A stretch of 49,360 nucleotides of DNA, taken from assembly GCF_943192995.1 (NCBI RefSeq), contig NZ_CALPCP010000026.1:1-49360 (forward strand), in the 5' to 3' direction. Each line of letters opens with the position of its first letter. Position 1 is the first letter of the stretch. The notes under the pieces were generated by a model that did no database searches, was not told the origin of the DNA, and worked only from the letters and a program-made list of their open reading frames with translations. This stretch comes from Flintibacter muris. GTDB lineage: Bacteria > Bacillota > Clostridia > Oscillospirales > Oscillospiraceae. Made by a program: the position numbers and the translations under genes. Shown here piece after piece: positions 8,045 through 16,160 of the stretch.

Positions 8045-8725
8045 ATGGAAAAACAAAGCCTGTCCCAGCAGACCGCCCGGCGGCTGTACAGCCTGATTGC
8101 GGCGGAAAAGAAGCTGTCCCCCGGGGAGAAGCTGCCCAATGAGCTGGAGCTGTCCCAGGAGATGGGGATTAGCCGCGCCACTTTGCGAGAGGCCATCCGG
8201 GAGCTGGTGACCCAGGGTGTGCTGGAGGTCCGCCGGGGCCGGGGCACCTTCGTCTCCCAGCGGGTAAATGAGATTAACGATTTTGGATTCTCCTCCCTGG
8301 ACCAGGTGAGAGGACAGCTGCGGGACCTCTTCGAGCTGCGGGCTGTCTTTGAGCCGGAAATGGCTGCCCTGGCCTGCCTCCGGGCTAGCCCGGAGGAGCT
8401 GGAAGATATTTTGGCCCAGGGAGAACGGGTGGCCGCCTGCATCCAGGCGGGAAAAGACCGCACCCAGGCCGACCGTGATTTTCACGCCGCCATCGTCCGC
8501 GCCACCCATAACGAGTTTATGACCCGTCTGCTGCCCGTCATCAGCCAGGCGGTGGAAACAGCGATCGTCTCCAGCGACCAAGACGGCCAGCTGGCCCAGT
8601 ATACCCTCCAGGACCACGCTCTATTGATGGAATTTTTCTCCAAACGCGACCCCGACGGAACACGCCACGCCATGGCCGTCCACATGCGCCACGCCATGGA
8701 TGAGATGGGACTGGATATGGGCTGA
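8045..8725 (+). CDS. FadR-subfamily GntR transcriptional regulator
   Basis: A 226-residue repressor or activator. The winged HTH (residues ~5-70) contains LSPGEKLPNELELSQEMGIS and the recognition helix RATLREAIRELVTQGVLEVR, followed by RGRGTFVS. The C-terminal all-helical FCD domain (~80-220) has the metal/effector histidine pattern: Asp/His in DRDFHAAIVRATHN, then later His residues in DHALLMEF and AVHMRHAM. ATG at 8045 follows GAGGTG. It is divergent from ilvD with a matching operator between them, so it probably controls ilvD. The ligand could be a branched-chain oxoacid or another organic acid. Confidence 0.92.
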   Translation: MEKQSLSQQTARRLYSLIAAEKKLSPGEKLPNELELSQEMGISRATLREAIRELVTQGVLEVRRGRGTFVSQRVNEINDFGFSSLDQVRGQLRDLFELRAVFEPEMAALACLRASPEELEDILAQGERVAACIQAGKDRTQADRDFHAAIVRATHNEFMTRLLPVISQAVETAIVSSDQDGQLAQYTLQDHALLMEFFSKRDPDGTRHAMAVHMRHAMDEMGLDMG

Positions 8726-8805
8726 TATTTGCCGTTTGTGTCGATAAGTTCTCCGTTTTAACCAAATTTTTCTGGACTTTTTAAACACCACCAAAAAACA
8801 GACTT

Positions 8806-8987
8806 GTGTCACGCCTCTTGCATGGCATAGAATATTGCAAAAGCGGTATAAAATCCGAGAAAATCACCTGATTTGATATAAAAAAGTACAGACCGGTAGA
8901 CGCCTGGTAGATGACCTGGAAAATGGAAAACCCGCCAATCCCTGCGCCGCAAGGGATTGGCGGGTTTTGAGGTAGACATTTGGTAGA
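8806..8987. repeat. 182-bp dispersed repeat, copy 1
   Basis: Near-identical to 26929-27110 with the same length and, by eye, about 17 substitutions and no gaps. It carries a perfect hairpin of AACCCGCCAATCCC and its complement (8927-8968) and three GGTAGA motifs (895-type spacing around 8894, 8905 and 8981). The right half with the hairpin is almost invariant; differences cluster in the AT-rich left half. A 56-codon frame is open on the minus strand in both copies, but most differences change amino acids, so I do not call it a gene. It may be the end of an integrated element or an RNA-level element. Confidence 0.85.
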
Positions 8988-9103
8988 CTACGCTTGTCCA
9001 GATGCAGTATTTTTTCAAAGCTCTATCAGAATATGAACATATTGCATTCAGTGCCGCATATACTGGCTTGTAATAGTCACAATTTATAAATGGAGGAGTC
9101 TGC

Positions 9104-9217
9104 ATGAACGACAACAAGATTTTACTGCCCCTGCCCGCTGAAACCCCTGTTTCTGGCGGAGCTGATCTGGATGATCTTATTTTCCAAGGGGAAGGCTGGC
9201 TGGTTAGTGACCGTTAG
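9104..9217 (+). CDS. Orphan 37-residue peptide ORF
   Basis: A short frame starting MNDNKILLPLPAETPVSGG and ending in GEGWLVSDR. A strong TGGAGGAG lies 6-8 bp before the ATG, and a hairpin terminator starts at its stop codon, so it looks like a complete small unit. I recognise no family. It lies between a dispersed repeat and a decayed response-regulator fragment, so it may equally be the surviving 5' end of a destroyed gene. It has no hydrophobic segment or cysteine. Confidence 0.45.
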   Translation: MNDNKILLPLPAETPVSGGADLDDLIFQGEGWLVSDR

Positions 9218-9254
9218 GAGGGCGTCTCCACGTTGGAGATGCCCTCCCCTTTTC
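9217..9254 (+). terminator. Hairpin after the 37-residue ORF
   Basis: GGAGGGC-TCTCCA paired with TGGAGA-GCCCTCC (9217-9247, one mismatched pair, 3-base loop) is followed by CCTTTTCG. It forms a plausible intrinsic terminator. Confidence 0.65.
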
Positions 9255-9283
9255 GTGCTGAAAAGGACGCCTGTTTGCCGGGA

Positions 9284-9451
9284 CGTCCGGCCGATGAGCT
9301 GCGGGCTCTGAGTCTGGAGGACGACGACTACATCACCAAGTCTTACAATATCCTGGTGCTGCTGGCCCGAATCAAGGCGGTCCTGCGCCGCGCCGGCAGA
9401 GCCAGCCATTTTAAGGAGGAATTTTTTATGTCAAGCAATCAATTCTCTTGA
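9284..9451 (+). pseudogene. Fragment of an OmpR-type response regulator
   Basis: The translation holds DDDYITKSYNILVLLARIKAVLRRAG, the end of a receiver domain: the conserved Lys follows DDYIT, then the alpha-5 region and linker. The phosphorylated Asp region and the whole winged-helix output domain are missing. The frame ends soon after at 9451. It is a remnant, probably left by deletion of a two-component locus, and not functional. A later AAGGAGGAATTTTTTATG gives only a short frame. Confidence 0.75.
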
Positions 9452-9476
9452 CACCAAACCGTCAAAATGTTAATAT
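9448..9476 (+). promoter_or_regulatory. Promoter of the T-box/cysE transcript
   Basis: TTGACA (9448-9453) and TAATAT (9471-9476) are 17 bp apart, just upstream of the T-box leader. Confidence 0.75.
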
Positions 9477-9484
9477 ATTATACT

Positions 9485-9704
9485 ATCAGCGCAAGGAACG
9501 GAAAAGTAGCGTCTTATCCGGTCAGCAGAGAGGGCCCTTCACCGGCTGAAAGGGGGCCTGGAGCGGAGGGGTGTGAAGTGCGTCCGGGAGCGCGGCGGGT
9601 AATGCCGTCCGGTTTGGCCCCGATAGCGGCCAGTTGAGCGAAAAATAAGAGTGGAACCGCGAGCAATCGCCTCTTATGCCCATGCGGGCGTAGGAGGTTT
9701 TTTT
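9485..9704 (+). ncRNA. T-box riboswitch, probably tRNA-Cys specific
   Basis: The leader ends with the T-box sequence AGAGTGGAACCGCG (9648-9661), which pairs with the uncharged tRNA acceptor end. It is followed by a terminator hairpin CCTCTTATGCCC/GGGCGTAGGAGG and TTTTTTT (9670-9704). The long Stem I region precedes it. The likely specifier codon is TGC (Cys) at 9579-9581, in a GTGAAG-TGC-G context. The genes downstream, cysE then cysS, agree with cysteine. I assigned the specifier by eye without folding. Uncharged tRNA-Cys would let transcription continue into cysE. Confidence 0.9.
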
Positions 9705-9732
9705 GTTTGCCTCCCCCAAGGAGGGAATACTA

Positions 9733-10404
9733 TTGTTCAAAGCCCTGAATGAGATGCTGGAGGCCTACCAGCGCCGGGACCCGGCGGCCCGGTCCAAGCT
9801 GGAGATTTTTCTGCTGTATCAGGGGGTCCACGCCACCCTGTATCACCGGCTGGCCCACTGGCTATACTGTCACAAATGGAAGTTCCTGGCCCGGTGGGTG
9901 TCCCAGTGGTCCCGGTTCTGGACCGGGATTGAGATTCACCCGGGCGCGAAAATCGGCCGGCGGTTTGTGATTGACCACGGTATGGGCATTGTCATTGGCG
10001 AGACCGCCGAGGTGGGGGACGATGTGCTCATCTACCACGGGGTCACCCTGGGGGGCACCGGCAAGGACCAGGGCAAGCGCCACCCCACCATTGGCAACAA
10101 CGTGCTCATCTCCTGCGGGGCCAAGGTGCTGGGCCCCTTTAAGGTGGGGGACAACGCCCGCATTGCCGCCAACGCCGTGGTGCTCTCCGAGGTCCCGGAG
10201 GACGCCACCGCCGTGGGTATCCCCGCCCAGATCGTCCGCATCGCCGGCCGGGCCACCCACTACGCTGACGACGTGGACCAGACCAGCGTAAACAACCCCA
10301 CCCTGGAAAAACTCAACGCCCTCAACGCCCGGCTGGAGCTGGTGGAAAAGCTGCTGGATGAAAAATATTTGGAGGAGAAGAAATCGAAAAACGCACCTTT
10401 ATAA
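9733..10404 (+). CDS. cysE: Serine O-acetyltransferase
   Basis: A 223-residue cytoplasmic enzyme that acetylates serine to O-acetylserine, the first committed step of cysteine synthesis. The short N-terminal helical domain includes YQGVHATLYHRLAHWLY, and the left-handed beta-helix includes GMGIVIGETAEVGDD and HGVTLGGTGKDQGKRHPTIG, with the catalytic His in IDHG and HGVTLGG. The start TTG at 9733 is chosen over the in-frame TTG at 9703 because AAGGAGGG precedes it by 7 bp and 9703 lies in the terminator. It is controlled by the cysteine T-box. The C-terminal KYLEEKKSKNAPL tail is a low-complexity extension. Confidence 0.97.
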   Translation: MFKALNEMLEAYQRRDPAARSKLEIFLLYQGVHATLYHRLAHWLYCHKWKFLARWVSQWSRFWTGIEIHPGAKIGRRFVIDHGMGIVIGETAEVGDDVLIYHGVTLGGTGKDQGKRHPTIGNNVLISCGAKVLGPFKVGDNARIAANAVVLSEVPEDATAVGIPAQIVRIAGRATHYADDVDQTSVNNPTLEKLNALNARLELVEKLLDEKYLEEKKSKNAPL

Positions 10405-10638
10405 CCGCCCCAACTCCAAACCGATGGAAATCCCCGCAAGAAGGGCAGCCCGCTCCCGGTTGCCGTTGATCGTCAGCTGTTCTGTCTTTCGCGCATCCAT
10501 CCATCGCTTCGCTTCTGGGCTTAGGGCTTTCAGTTGGTCGGTCAGTTGACCTGCCTTGTGGCAAGCAGCCCGTGTCTGTGTGGCAGTTTCTTTCTGGAAA
10601 TGGGGAATCAGATTTTCGGCAGCATATACGAGGAATGA
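10399..10638 (-). pseudogene. Start-less coding remnant on the minus strand
   Basis: A 79-codon open stretch between two in-frame stops reads like a real protein: SPEAKRWMDARKTEQLTING, then NRERAALLAGISIGLELGRL at the end. There is no ATG, GTG or TTG codon in the frame. The ending resembles small proteins of mobile elements of the DUF6809 type, though this comparison is from memory. Its stop abuts the stop codon of cysE. The 5' end was probably replaced when the XRE gene region arrived. A non-standard start such as CTG cannot be ruled out. Confidence 0.45.
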
Positions 10639-10642
10639 TTAA

Positions 10643-10852
10643 ATGTCTGCTTTTTCTAAACGTCTCGTTTCTCTACGAAAAAGCAAAGGTGTTTCACAGA
10701 CTTTTGCGGCGAAAGAAATCCAAGTTTCTCTGCGTGCCTACCAAAAATATGAATACGCAGAATCTGAACCAACGCTTTCTGCCGCCTCCAGAATCGCTGA
10801 TTTTTTTGGTGTCTCTCTGGATTATCTGGCGGGACGGTCAGACGAAAACTAA
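10643..10852 (+). CDS. Small XRE-family helix-turn-helix protein
   Basis: A 69-residue Cro/CI-type protein. The HTH shows SKRLVSLRKSKGVSQTFAAK and the specificity helix VSLRAYQKYEYAESEPTL, then the common ending SRIADFFGVSLDYLAGRSDEN. GAGGAATGATTAA lies before the ATG. Such proteins are typical of phage or conjugative elements. It sits between cysE and a SUKH-like gene, next to a decayed minus-strand coding remnant, so it is probably a leftover of an inserted element. Base use is more AT-rich than the flanking cys genes, which supports transfer. Confidence 0.88.
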   Translation: MSAFSKRLVSLRKSKGVSQTFAAKEIQVSLRAYQKYEYAESEPTLSAASRIADFFGVSLDYLAGRSDEN

Positions 10853-10855
10853 ATT

Positions 10856-10886
10856 GTATACGGGCGGCCACAGGCCGCCCCTACTA
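10856..10886. repeat. Central palindrome of repeat family A
   Basis: GGGCGGCC-ACA-GGCCGCCC with flanking TATAC and CTAC matches the middle of the family at 40336-40426; the outer arms are lacking. Confidence 0.6.
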
Positions 10887-10902
10887 AGGAGGAGCTTGCA
10901 AG

Positions 10903-11565
10903 ATGGATCTGCAAACACTTGTCCGCGACCTCTACGGTGTGGACCGGCCCCAGGGCTGTACCGACGAGGAAATTGCCGCCATGAAGGAGCGGTTCGGCGC
11001 CCTCCCCGCTGTGGTGGAGGACTTCTGGCGCACCTTTGGCCGTACTAAAGAGTTGAACCAGTGCCAAGACACCTGGCTTTTGCCGGAGGACTATCAAAAA
11101 TGGGGCTGGCTTACCGAATCGGACCATCTGTTCCTGTTCTGTGAAAATCAAGGTGTCTGCCGGTCAGGCATCCGCCGGGAGGACCTGGCTCTCCCTGACC
11201 CGCCGGTGTACACCCAGATGGAGGACGACGACCCCTGGGAGTTGTCCGCCCCCACCGTCAGCGAGTTTTTGGAGGCCGCCCTGACTTACGAGGCCGTCTG
11301 GCGGCTGGAATATAGCCCAAAGGATTATTTCTTTTACTGGCTGACCGACGAGGAATTGGAAACCGTCCGGACGAAATTGACTCAGCGCCCTGTCACGCTG
11401 AGAAACTGGATGGAATATGAGCTTGCCTTTTACAGTAACCGCCCGGACAACCTGGTGGTGGTGATGGATGTAGGCGGCCAATACCAATGCTTCTACGGCG
11501 GGGCGACAGAGGAGAGTTACGCCGCCCTGATGGAGGTCATGGAGGGGCTGGGGGAGCCGATTTAA
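10903..11565 (+). CDS. SUKH-like (SMI1/KNR4-type) hypothetical protein
   Basis: A 220-residue acidic cytoplasmic protein. The opening pattern, a short helix then GCTDEEIAAMKERFGALPAV and VEDFWRTFGRTKEL, is that of the SMI1/KNR4 (SUKH) fold, as is the later DHLFLFCENQGVCRSGI segment. SUKH proteins in bacteria are mostly immunity proteins against secreted polymorphic toxins. No toxin gene is seen nearby, so it may be an orphan immunity gene. AAGGAGGAG precedes the ATG. It lies 30 bp before cysS and could be read through from the cysteine T-box transcript. Confidence 0.7.
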   Translation: MDLQTLVRDLYGVDRPQGCTDEEIAAMKERFGALPAVVEDFWRTFGRTKELNQCQDTWLLPEDYQKWGWLTESDHLFLFCENQGVCRSGIRREDLALPDPPVYTQMEDDDPWELSAPTVSEFLEAALTYEAVWRLEYSPKDYFFYWLTDEELETVRTKLTQRPVTLRNWMEYELAFYSNRPDNLVVVMDVGGQYQCFYGGATEESYAALMEVMEGLGEPI

Positions 11566-11595
11566 AGATAACATTACAAAATGGAGGAAAATACC

Positions 11596-13041
11596 ATGCA
11601 ATTATACAATTCCGCAACCCACAAGAAGGAAGAATTCACCACTCACACCCCCGGCCATGTGGAGATGTACACCTGCGGTCCCACGGTGTACCACTTCGCC
11701 CACATCGGCAACCTGCGCTCCTACATCATGGAGGACGTGCTGGAAAAGTTCCTGCGTTACGACGGCTACGACGTAAACCGGGTGATGAACATTACCGACG
11801 TAGGCCACCTCAGCTCTGACGCGGACACCGGTGAGGACAAGATGCTCAAGGGGGCCAAGCGGGAGCACAAGACGGTGATGGAGATCGCCCAGTACTACAC
11901 CGACGCCTTTTTTGACGACTGCCGCAAGCTGAACATCAAAACCCCCGACGTGGTCCAGCCTGCCACCGGGCTGATCGACGAGTTTATCAAGCTGGTGGAG
12001 GGCCTGCTGGACAAGGGCTACGCCTATGTGGCCGGGGGCAACGTGTACTTTGACACCTCCAAACTGGAGCGGTATTACGTCTTCAACGACCACGACGAGG
12101 AGGACCTGGCGGTGGGCGTCCGGGAGGGCGTGGAGGAGGACCAGAACAAGCGGAATAAAAACGACTTTGTCCTCTGGTTCACCAAGTCCAAATTTGAGGA
12201 CCAGGCCCTGAAATGGGACTCCCCCTGGGGGGTGGGCTACCCCGGCTGGCATATTGAGTGCTCCGGCATTTCGCTGAAATACAACGGCGAGTATCTGGAC
12301 CTCCACTGCGGCGGCATTGACAACGCCTTCCCCCACCACACTAACGAAATTGCCCAAAGTGAGAGCTATATTGGCCACCCCTGGTGCAAACAGTGGTTCC
12401 ACGTCCACCACCTGAACACCAACTCCGGCAAGATGTCCAAGTCCAAGGGGGAGTTTCTCACCGTCTCTTTGCTGGAAGAAAAGGGGTATGACCCCCTGGT
12501 CTACCGCTTCTTCTGCCTTCAGAGCCACTACCGCAAGGGGCTGGTCTTCTCCTGGGAAAACCTGGACAACGCCACGGTGGCCTTTCAGAAGCTTATTGCC
12601 AAAGTTGCCGCCCAGGACCCGGCGGACGGTCCGGTGGACGAGGCGGTTGTGGCCGAGTATAAGGACAAGTTCCAAAAACAGGTGGGCAACGACCTGAACA
12701 CCGCCCTGGCCGTCACCGCCCTGTACGACGCCCTCAAGGCCAAGACCAACGGCGCCACCCGGCTGGCCGTTCTGGACAGCTTTGACCAGGTGCTGTCCCT
12801 GTCCCTGCTGGACAAGGCCGCCAAGGTCCGGGAGGAGCAAAAGAAGCAGAAAACCGCCTCTCAGGGGGGGTACACCGTCACCGGCGAGGGCGACCCCGCC
12901 GTAGACGCCCTGGTCCTCCAGCGGTATGAGGCCAAAAAGGCCAAGAATTTTGCCGAGGCCGACCGCATCCGGGACGAGCTCAAGGCCCAGGGCATTGAGG
13001 TTACCGACCTGCCCGGCGGGGCGATCTGGAAGAGGGTATAA
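11596..13041 (+). CDS. cysS: Cysteinyl-tRNA synthetase
   Basis: A 481-residue class I aminoacyl-tRNA synthetase that charges tRNA-Cys. Zn-binding Cys27 lies in YTCGPTVY, and the HIGH-type motif is HIGN (residues 36-39). Further zinc ligands lie in GWHIECSG and the HCGGIDN segment, and the KMSKS loop reads GKMSKSKGEF near residue 278. The C-terminal anticodon-binding part ends in NFAEADRIRDELKAQGIEVTD. The start at 11596 is preferred to 11581 because GGAGGAAAA lies inside the longer frame. It follows cysE on the same strand and is probably in part expressed through the upstream T-box. Confidence 0.97.
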   Translation: MQLYNSATHKKEEFTTHTPGHVEMYTCGPTVYHFAHIGNLRSYIMEDVLEKFLRYDGYDVNRVMNITDVGHLSSDADTGEDKMLKGAKREHKTVMEIAQYYTDAFFDDCRKLNIKTPDVVQPATGLIDEFIKLVEGLLDKGYAYVAGGNVYFDTSKLERYYVFNDHDEEDLAVGVREGVEEDQNKRNKNDFVLWFTKSKFEDQALKWDSPWGVGYPGWHIECSGISLKYNGEYLDLHCGGIDNAFPHHTNEIAQSESYIGHPWCKQWFHVHHLNTNSGKMSKSKGEFLTVSLLEEKGYDPLVYRFFCLQSHYRKGLVFSWENLDNATVAFQKLIAKVAAQDPADGPVDEAVVAEYKDKFQKQVGNDLNTALAVTALYDALKAKTNGATRLAVLDSFDQVLSLSLLDKAAKVREEQKKQKTASQGGYTVTGEGDPAVDALVLQRYEAKKAKNFAEADRIRDELKAQGIEVTDLPGGAIWKRV

Positions 13042-13045
13042 TAGA

Positions 13046-13081
13046 GGCCAGCGGGCCGCCGGGGGCGGCGGCCCGCTGGCC
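13046..13081. terminator. Strong hairpin between convergent genes
   Basis: A perfect 15-bp stem GGCCAGCGGGCCGCC with a 6-base loop follows cysS. T-runs are short, but it probably ends cysS and the convergent DUF4353 gene. Confidence 0.7.
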
Positions 13082-13123
13082 AATCCGTTTGTCAGGATTT
13101 TTAACATTTGCTGTAATTGGCTG

Positions 13124-15100
13124 TCAAGTGTTTGCAAAGCCGTCTTCTGGCGGTGTTCCCCGGCCGTCGCCCTCCCCCTCGGGGATGCCGTCCTGTCCGC
13201 TGTGATTCCGCATGCCGCCGTTTTCACGGCCCTCGCCGCCAGGACGCATCTCCGGATTGAAGCCCTCCGCCGGCGGTTCGCCGCGGTCTTCTCCCGGCAT
13301 ACCGCCCTTCATTCCGCCGGGCCGTCCGCCCATACCTCCCATGCCTGCACGGCCATACGTGGTGATATAGTCCGAAAGAGTCAGCTTAGCCGCCTCTGTG
13401 CCGCCGGAATAGGTTCCCCCGGAGCAGAGGCCGTCCACCGTCTGGCCGCTGTACTCCCCTCCATAGGAGAGTGTATAGACAGCCTCCCCCTCCAGCTCAG
13501 GTGAGGAAAAGACAATGTGGCTTCCGCTGATTGGCAGGGCAAAGGCGAGGCTCTGCCCCTCCCGCTCCAGGCTCACGAAGGTTCCCGCAGGGAGGGCACT
13601 GTCAAAGCCCAAGGAGACGGTGTACTGGCTGGCCTGACTGGGGGCCTGGGCCATAGCCCCGCTGCCAACAGCCAGCAGGGTGCCGCCGGACAGGGTAAAG
13701 GAGCCGTCGTAGTCCAGCGCGCCGTCGCCCTGACCGGTGCTGGACACAATCACGGTGCCGCCGGACATCACGGCGTTTCCGTTGGAGTCCAGACCGTCGC
13801 CGCCCGCCGTCACCACCAGATATCCTCCGGAAATATCAATGCAGGAATCCGAATTGCCGCCGCCAAAGGCATTTCCATGGCCAAAACCTCCAAAACCGCT
13901 GCCATCCGCGCCTCCCGCCGCGTTTACGCCGTCGTCGGAGGACACAATGTAGATTGTCCCGCCGGAGACCGAGACGGTAGTGCCCTCCAGTCCCTCATAG
14001 GAGGTCAGAATATCGATCTCACCGGCAGATACAGTGAGGGCCTCGTCGGCGTGGATTGCGTCGTCGCCGGTGGAAATGGTATAGGTGCCGCCGGAGACCG
14101 TCACATCTCCATTGGAGTGGATCGCGTCATCTGAGCAGTCCAGCGTATAGGTTCCGCCGGTCAGGGACAGGACAGTTCCCGCCTTGAGGCCCTTGGCGCT
14201 GCTGTCATCAGAGGGCTGCACACCGCTGCCGCCGCCGGAGACGACAGTATAGCTGCCGCCGGCCATGGTCAGAGCGGTCTCCGCCTGGATACCGTCCTCC
14301 CCCGCGGTCAGGTTCAGGGTGGAGTTGGACACGCTGACCCAGCCCAGTGTCTCGTCTGTGTCGTTGGTAGAGCGGATGGCATCCCCCCCGCAGGTGACGG
14401 CAATGGCGGCGCTGTCAATGGTGTGGGAGTCCTTGCCGTTGATGCCGTTGTTGGCGGCCTGGACCCAGAGGGAGCCGTCGTAAATTTGCAGGGTGTCCTT
14501 GCTGGTGATTCCATTGTCGCAGTTGGCCAGGACCGTCAGCGCCCCCGCTCCCTGGATCAAAAGATCCGCCTTGCTGTACAGGCAGGCGTTGGGCTCCTCG
14601 TCCGCCGCAGAGGAGTATTCGTCATCAAAGCTGTAGACAGCGCCGTCCGTCAGGGTATTTTCTGTCCCCTCCATAAGGTGCACCGTGGCCGTACCGGCCT
14701 TATAGATGTACAGCGGACTGCCATAGGAGCAGGTGATATCCGCTCCGTTCAGCGCCACGGTCACCTCTTCCTTGGGGGCGTTGACGATAATGCGGCCATC
14801 CTCCAGACAGCCGCTGACCGCGTAGATGCCGGCGGCGGTGATGGTGACCACGCTCCCCTTCGCTTCCGCGCCCTTCCCATCCACACTGGCTCCGCTGCCG
14901 GAGAGGGTGATGACGGTGGCGCCCGTTAAATCCAGAACCGCAGGCGAACGCGGGGAAGCTGAGGTGGAATTTAAAAGAGACAGGGGGGTGTACGCGCCGC
15001 TCCCCGCCGCGGTGCCGCCGTCCTTTCCGCAGGCGGCCAGCGTCCCCAGGATGGCGGCGGCGCAGAGCGCTGCCGCCATCCGTTTTGTGATATACTTCAT
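13124..15100 (-). CDS. DUF4353 beta-helix lipoprotein
   Basis: A 658-residue surface lipoprotein. The signal peptide ends in a lipobox, LGTLAAC, with Cys near residue 24. The central ~450 residues contain many DDAIHSNGDVTVSGGTYTI-like repeats with recurring DGI, GGDGLDSNG and SSDDGVNA turns. This pattern fits the carbohydrate-binding DUF4353 family, predicted to form a stacked beta-helix. The tail (last ~75 residues) is rich in Gly, Met, Glu and Pro (GMGGMGGRPGGMKGG) and probably disordered. Start at 15100 follows AAGGAGG. In related genomes this family accompanies VTC-domain and DUF4956 genes, here divergent at 15420, so they may form one envelope system. The ligand is unknown. Confidence 0.88.
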   Translation of the reverse strand: MKYITKRMAAALCAAAILGTLAACGKDGGTAAGSGAYTPLSLLNSTSASPRSPAVLDLTGATVITLSGSGASVDGKGAEAKGSVVTITAAGIYAVSGCLEDGRIIVNAPKEEVTVALNGADITCSYGSPLYIYKAGTATVHLMEGTENTLTDGAVYSFDDEYSSAADEEPNACLYSKADLLIQGAGALTVLANCDNGITSKDTLQIYDGSLWVQAANNGINGKDSHTIDSAAIAVTCGGDAIRSTNDTDETLGWVSVSNSTLNLTAGEDGIQAETALTMAGGSYTVVSGGGSGVQPSDDSSAKGLKAGTVLSLTGGTYTLDCSDDAIHSNGDVTVSGGTYTISTGDDAIHADEALTVSAGEIDILTSYEGLEGTTVSVSGGTIYIVSSDDGVNAAGGADGSGFGGFGHGNAFGGGNSDSCIDISGGYLVVTAGGDGLDSNGNAVMSGGTVIVSSTGQGDGALDYDGSFTLSGGTLLAVGSGAMAQAPSQASQYTVSLGFDSALPAGTFVSLEREGQSLAFALPISGSHIVFSSPELEGEAVYTLSYGGEYSGQTVDGLCSGGTYSGGTEAAKLTLSDYITTYGRAGMGGMGGRPGGMKGGMPGEDRGEPPAEGFNPEMRPGGEGRENGGMRNHSGQDGIPEGEGDGRGTPPEDGFANT

Positions 15101-15136
15101 AAAGAAAGCCTCCTTGTTGTTGTCTTGCGGGTGATC

Positions 15137-15270
15137 TATAACAATGATCAGATTCGCTTCCATCTGCAGGGCGGCCTTCGACCGCCTGCTACAGGTATAC
15201 CCGTTTGGTTCTGCGGGCGGCCGCAGGCCGCCTCTGCAACTCCGGTGCCGGCAATTTTGAAGCTTGTATA
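15137..15270. repeat. Dispersed repeat, family A, compound copy
   Basis: It begins TATAACAATGATCAGATTCGC and ends GGCAATTTTGAAGCTTGTATA, matching the two ends of the family. The centre holds two GC palindromes (GCGGCC-type and GGGCGGCCGCAGGCCGCC), so it looks like one copy extended by part of another. It lies between the divergent DUF4353 and VTC genes. Confidence 0.75.
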
Positions 15271-15419
15271 GTTTATACCCGTCAAACCTAAAGAGAACTT
15301 AAAAGCCAGGGGCGCTTCTTCCAAGTTTACAAAATATTCACCTTCCTGTTTCACTTCTTTAGCTTCACTTTAGGAAAAGCCTCTATGCTGTTCACAGAAT
15401 TCAACAAGGAGGTTTCTTC

Positions 15420-16160
15420 ATGGCCGGTAAAATACAGTTTTGTTTCAAGCGCTATGAGAAAAAGTATATGCTGACGCCATATCAGCTTACACAGATGCTG
15501 GCGGGAATCAAGGACCGGATGGGGGCCGACGAGTTTGGCCGCTATACCATCTGCAACATCTATTATGACACAGACGATTTTCAGCTGATTCGGGCCTCTC
15601 TGGAAAAGCCCGTCTACAAAGAAAAGCTGCGGATGCGCAGCTACGGCGTCCCGGGCAGCCAGGACGGGGTGTTTGTGGAGCTCAAGAAAAAATTTGACAG
15701 CGTGGTCTATAAGCGCCGTACGGTCATGAAGGCCGCTGACGCGGTATCCTACATCCACAACGGGGTTATCCCCCAGCAGGAGGATCAGATCTGCCGCGAG
15801 ATCGATTGGTTTATGGGTATTTACCACCCCAAGCCCAAGGTGTTTATCGCCTACGACCGGACGGCCTTTGCCGGGATAGAGGACCCGGAGCTGCGGGTCA
15901 CCTTCGATACAAACCTGCGGTGGCGGGACCGGAATCTGGACCTGCGCGCCGGGGACTACGGGGAGCCCCTTCTCCCCTCCGACCAGATTTTGATGGAGAT
16001 TAAGATTCCCGGCACCGCCCCCGCCTGGCTGGCCCATCTGCTCAGCGAAACCGGCGTCTTCCCCACCTCTTTTTCCAAGTATGGAACCTGCTACCGCCAG
16101 AACATCCTGGGCGGCGGCAGGCCCGGGAACACCGGGAGGGAGGTGCGCGCCTGTGCTTGA
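15420..16160 (+). CDS. VTC-domain polyphosphate polymerase-like protein
   Basis: A 246-residue protein with the VTC/CYTH-type tunnel fold. It begins with the family mark CFKRYEKKYML, then YYDTDDFQLIRAS, KEKLRMRSYG, FVELKKKFDSVVYKRR, and ends with MEIKIPGTAP and TSFSKYGTCYR. The alternating basic and acidic residues on these strands are those that bind phosphate chains in yeast Vtc4. No SPX domain is present. AAGGAGG lies before the ATG. It overlaps the DUF4956 membrane-protein gene, its regular partner; together they may make or handle polyphosphate at the membrane. The activity is inferred. Confidence 0.9.
   Translation: MAGKIQFCFKRYEKKYMLTPYQLTQMLAGIKDRMGADEFGRYTICNIYYDTDDFQLIRASLEKPVYKEKLRMRSYGVPGSQDGVFVELKKKFDSVVYKRRTVMKAADAVSYIHNGVIPQQEDQICREIDWFMGIYHPKPKVFIAYDRTAFAGIEDPELRVTFDTNLRWRDRNLDLRAGDYGEPLLPSDQILMEIKIPGTAPAWLAHLLSETGVFPTSFSKYGTCYRQNILGGGRPGNTGREVRACA

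Noticed and set aside
8809..8976. 56-codon minus-strand ORF inside the 182-bp repeat
   Set aside because: The matching frame in the second copy differs mostly by amino-acid-changing substitutions, so there is no sign of protein selection.
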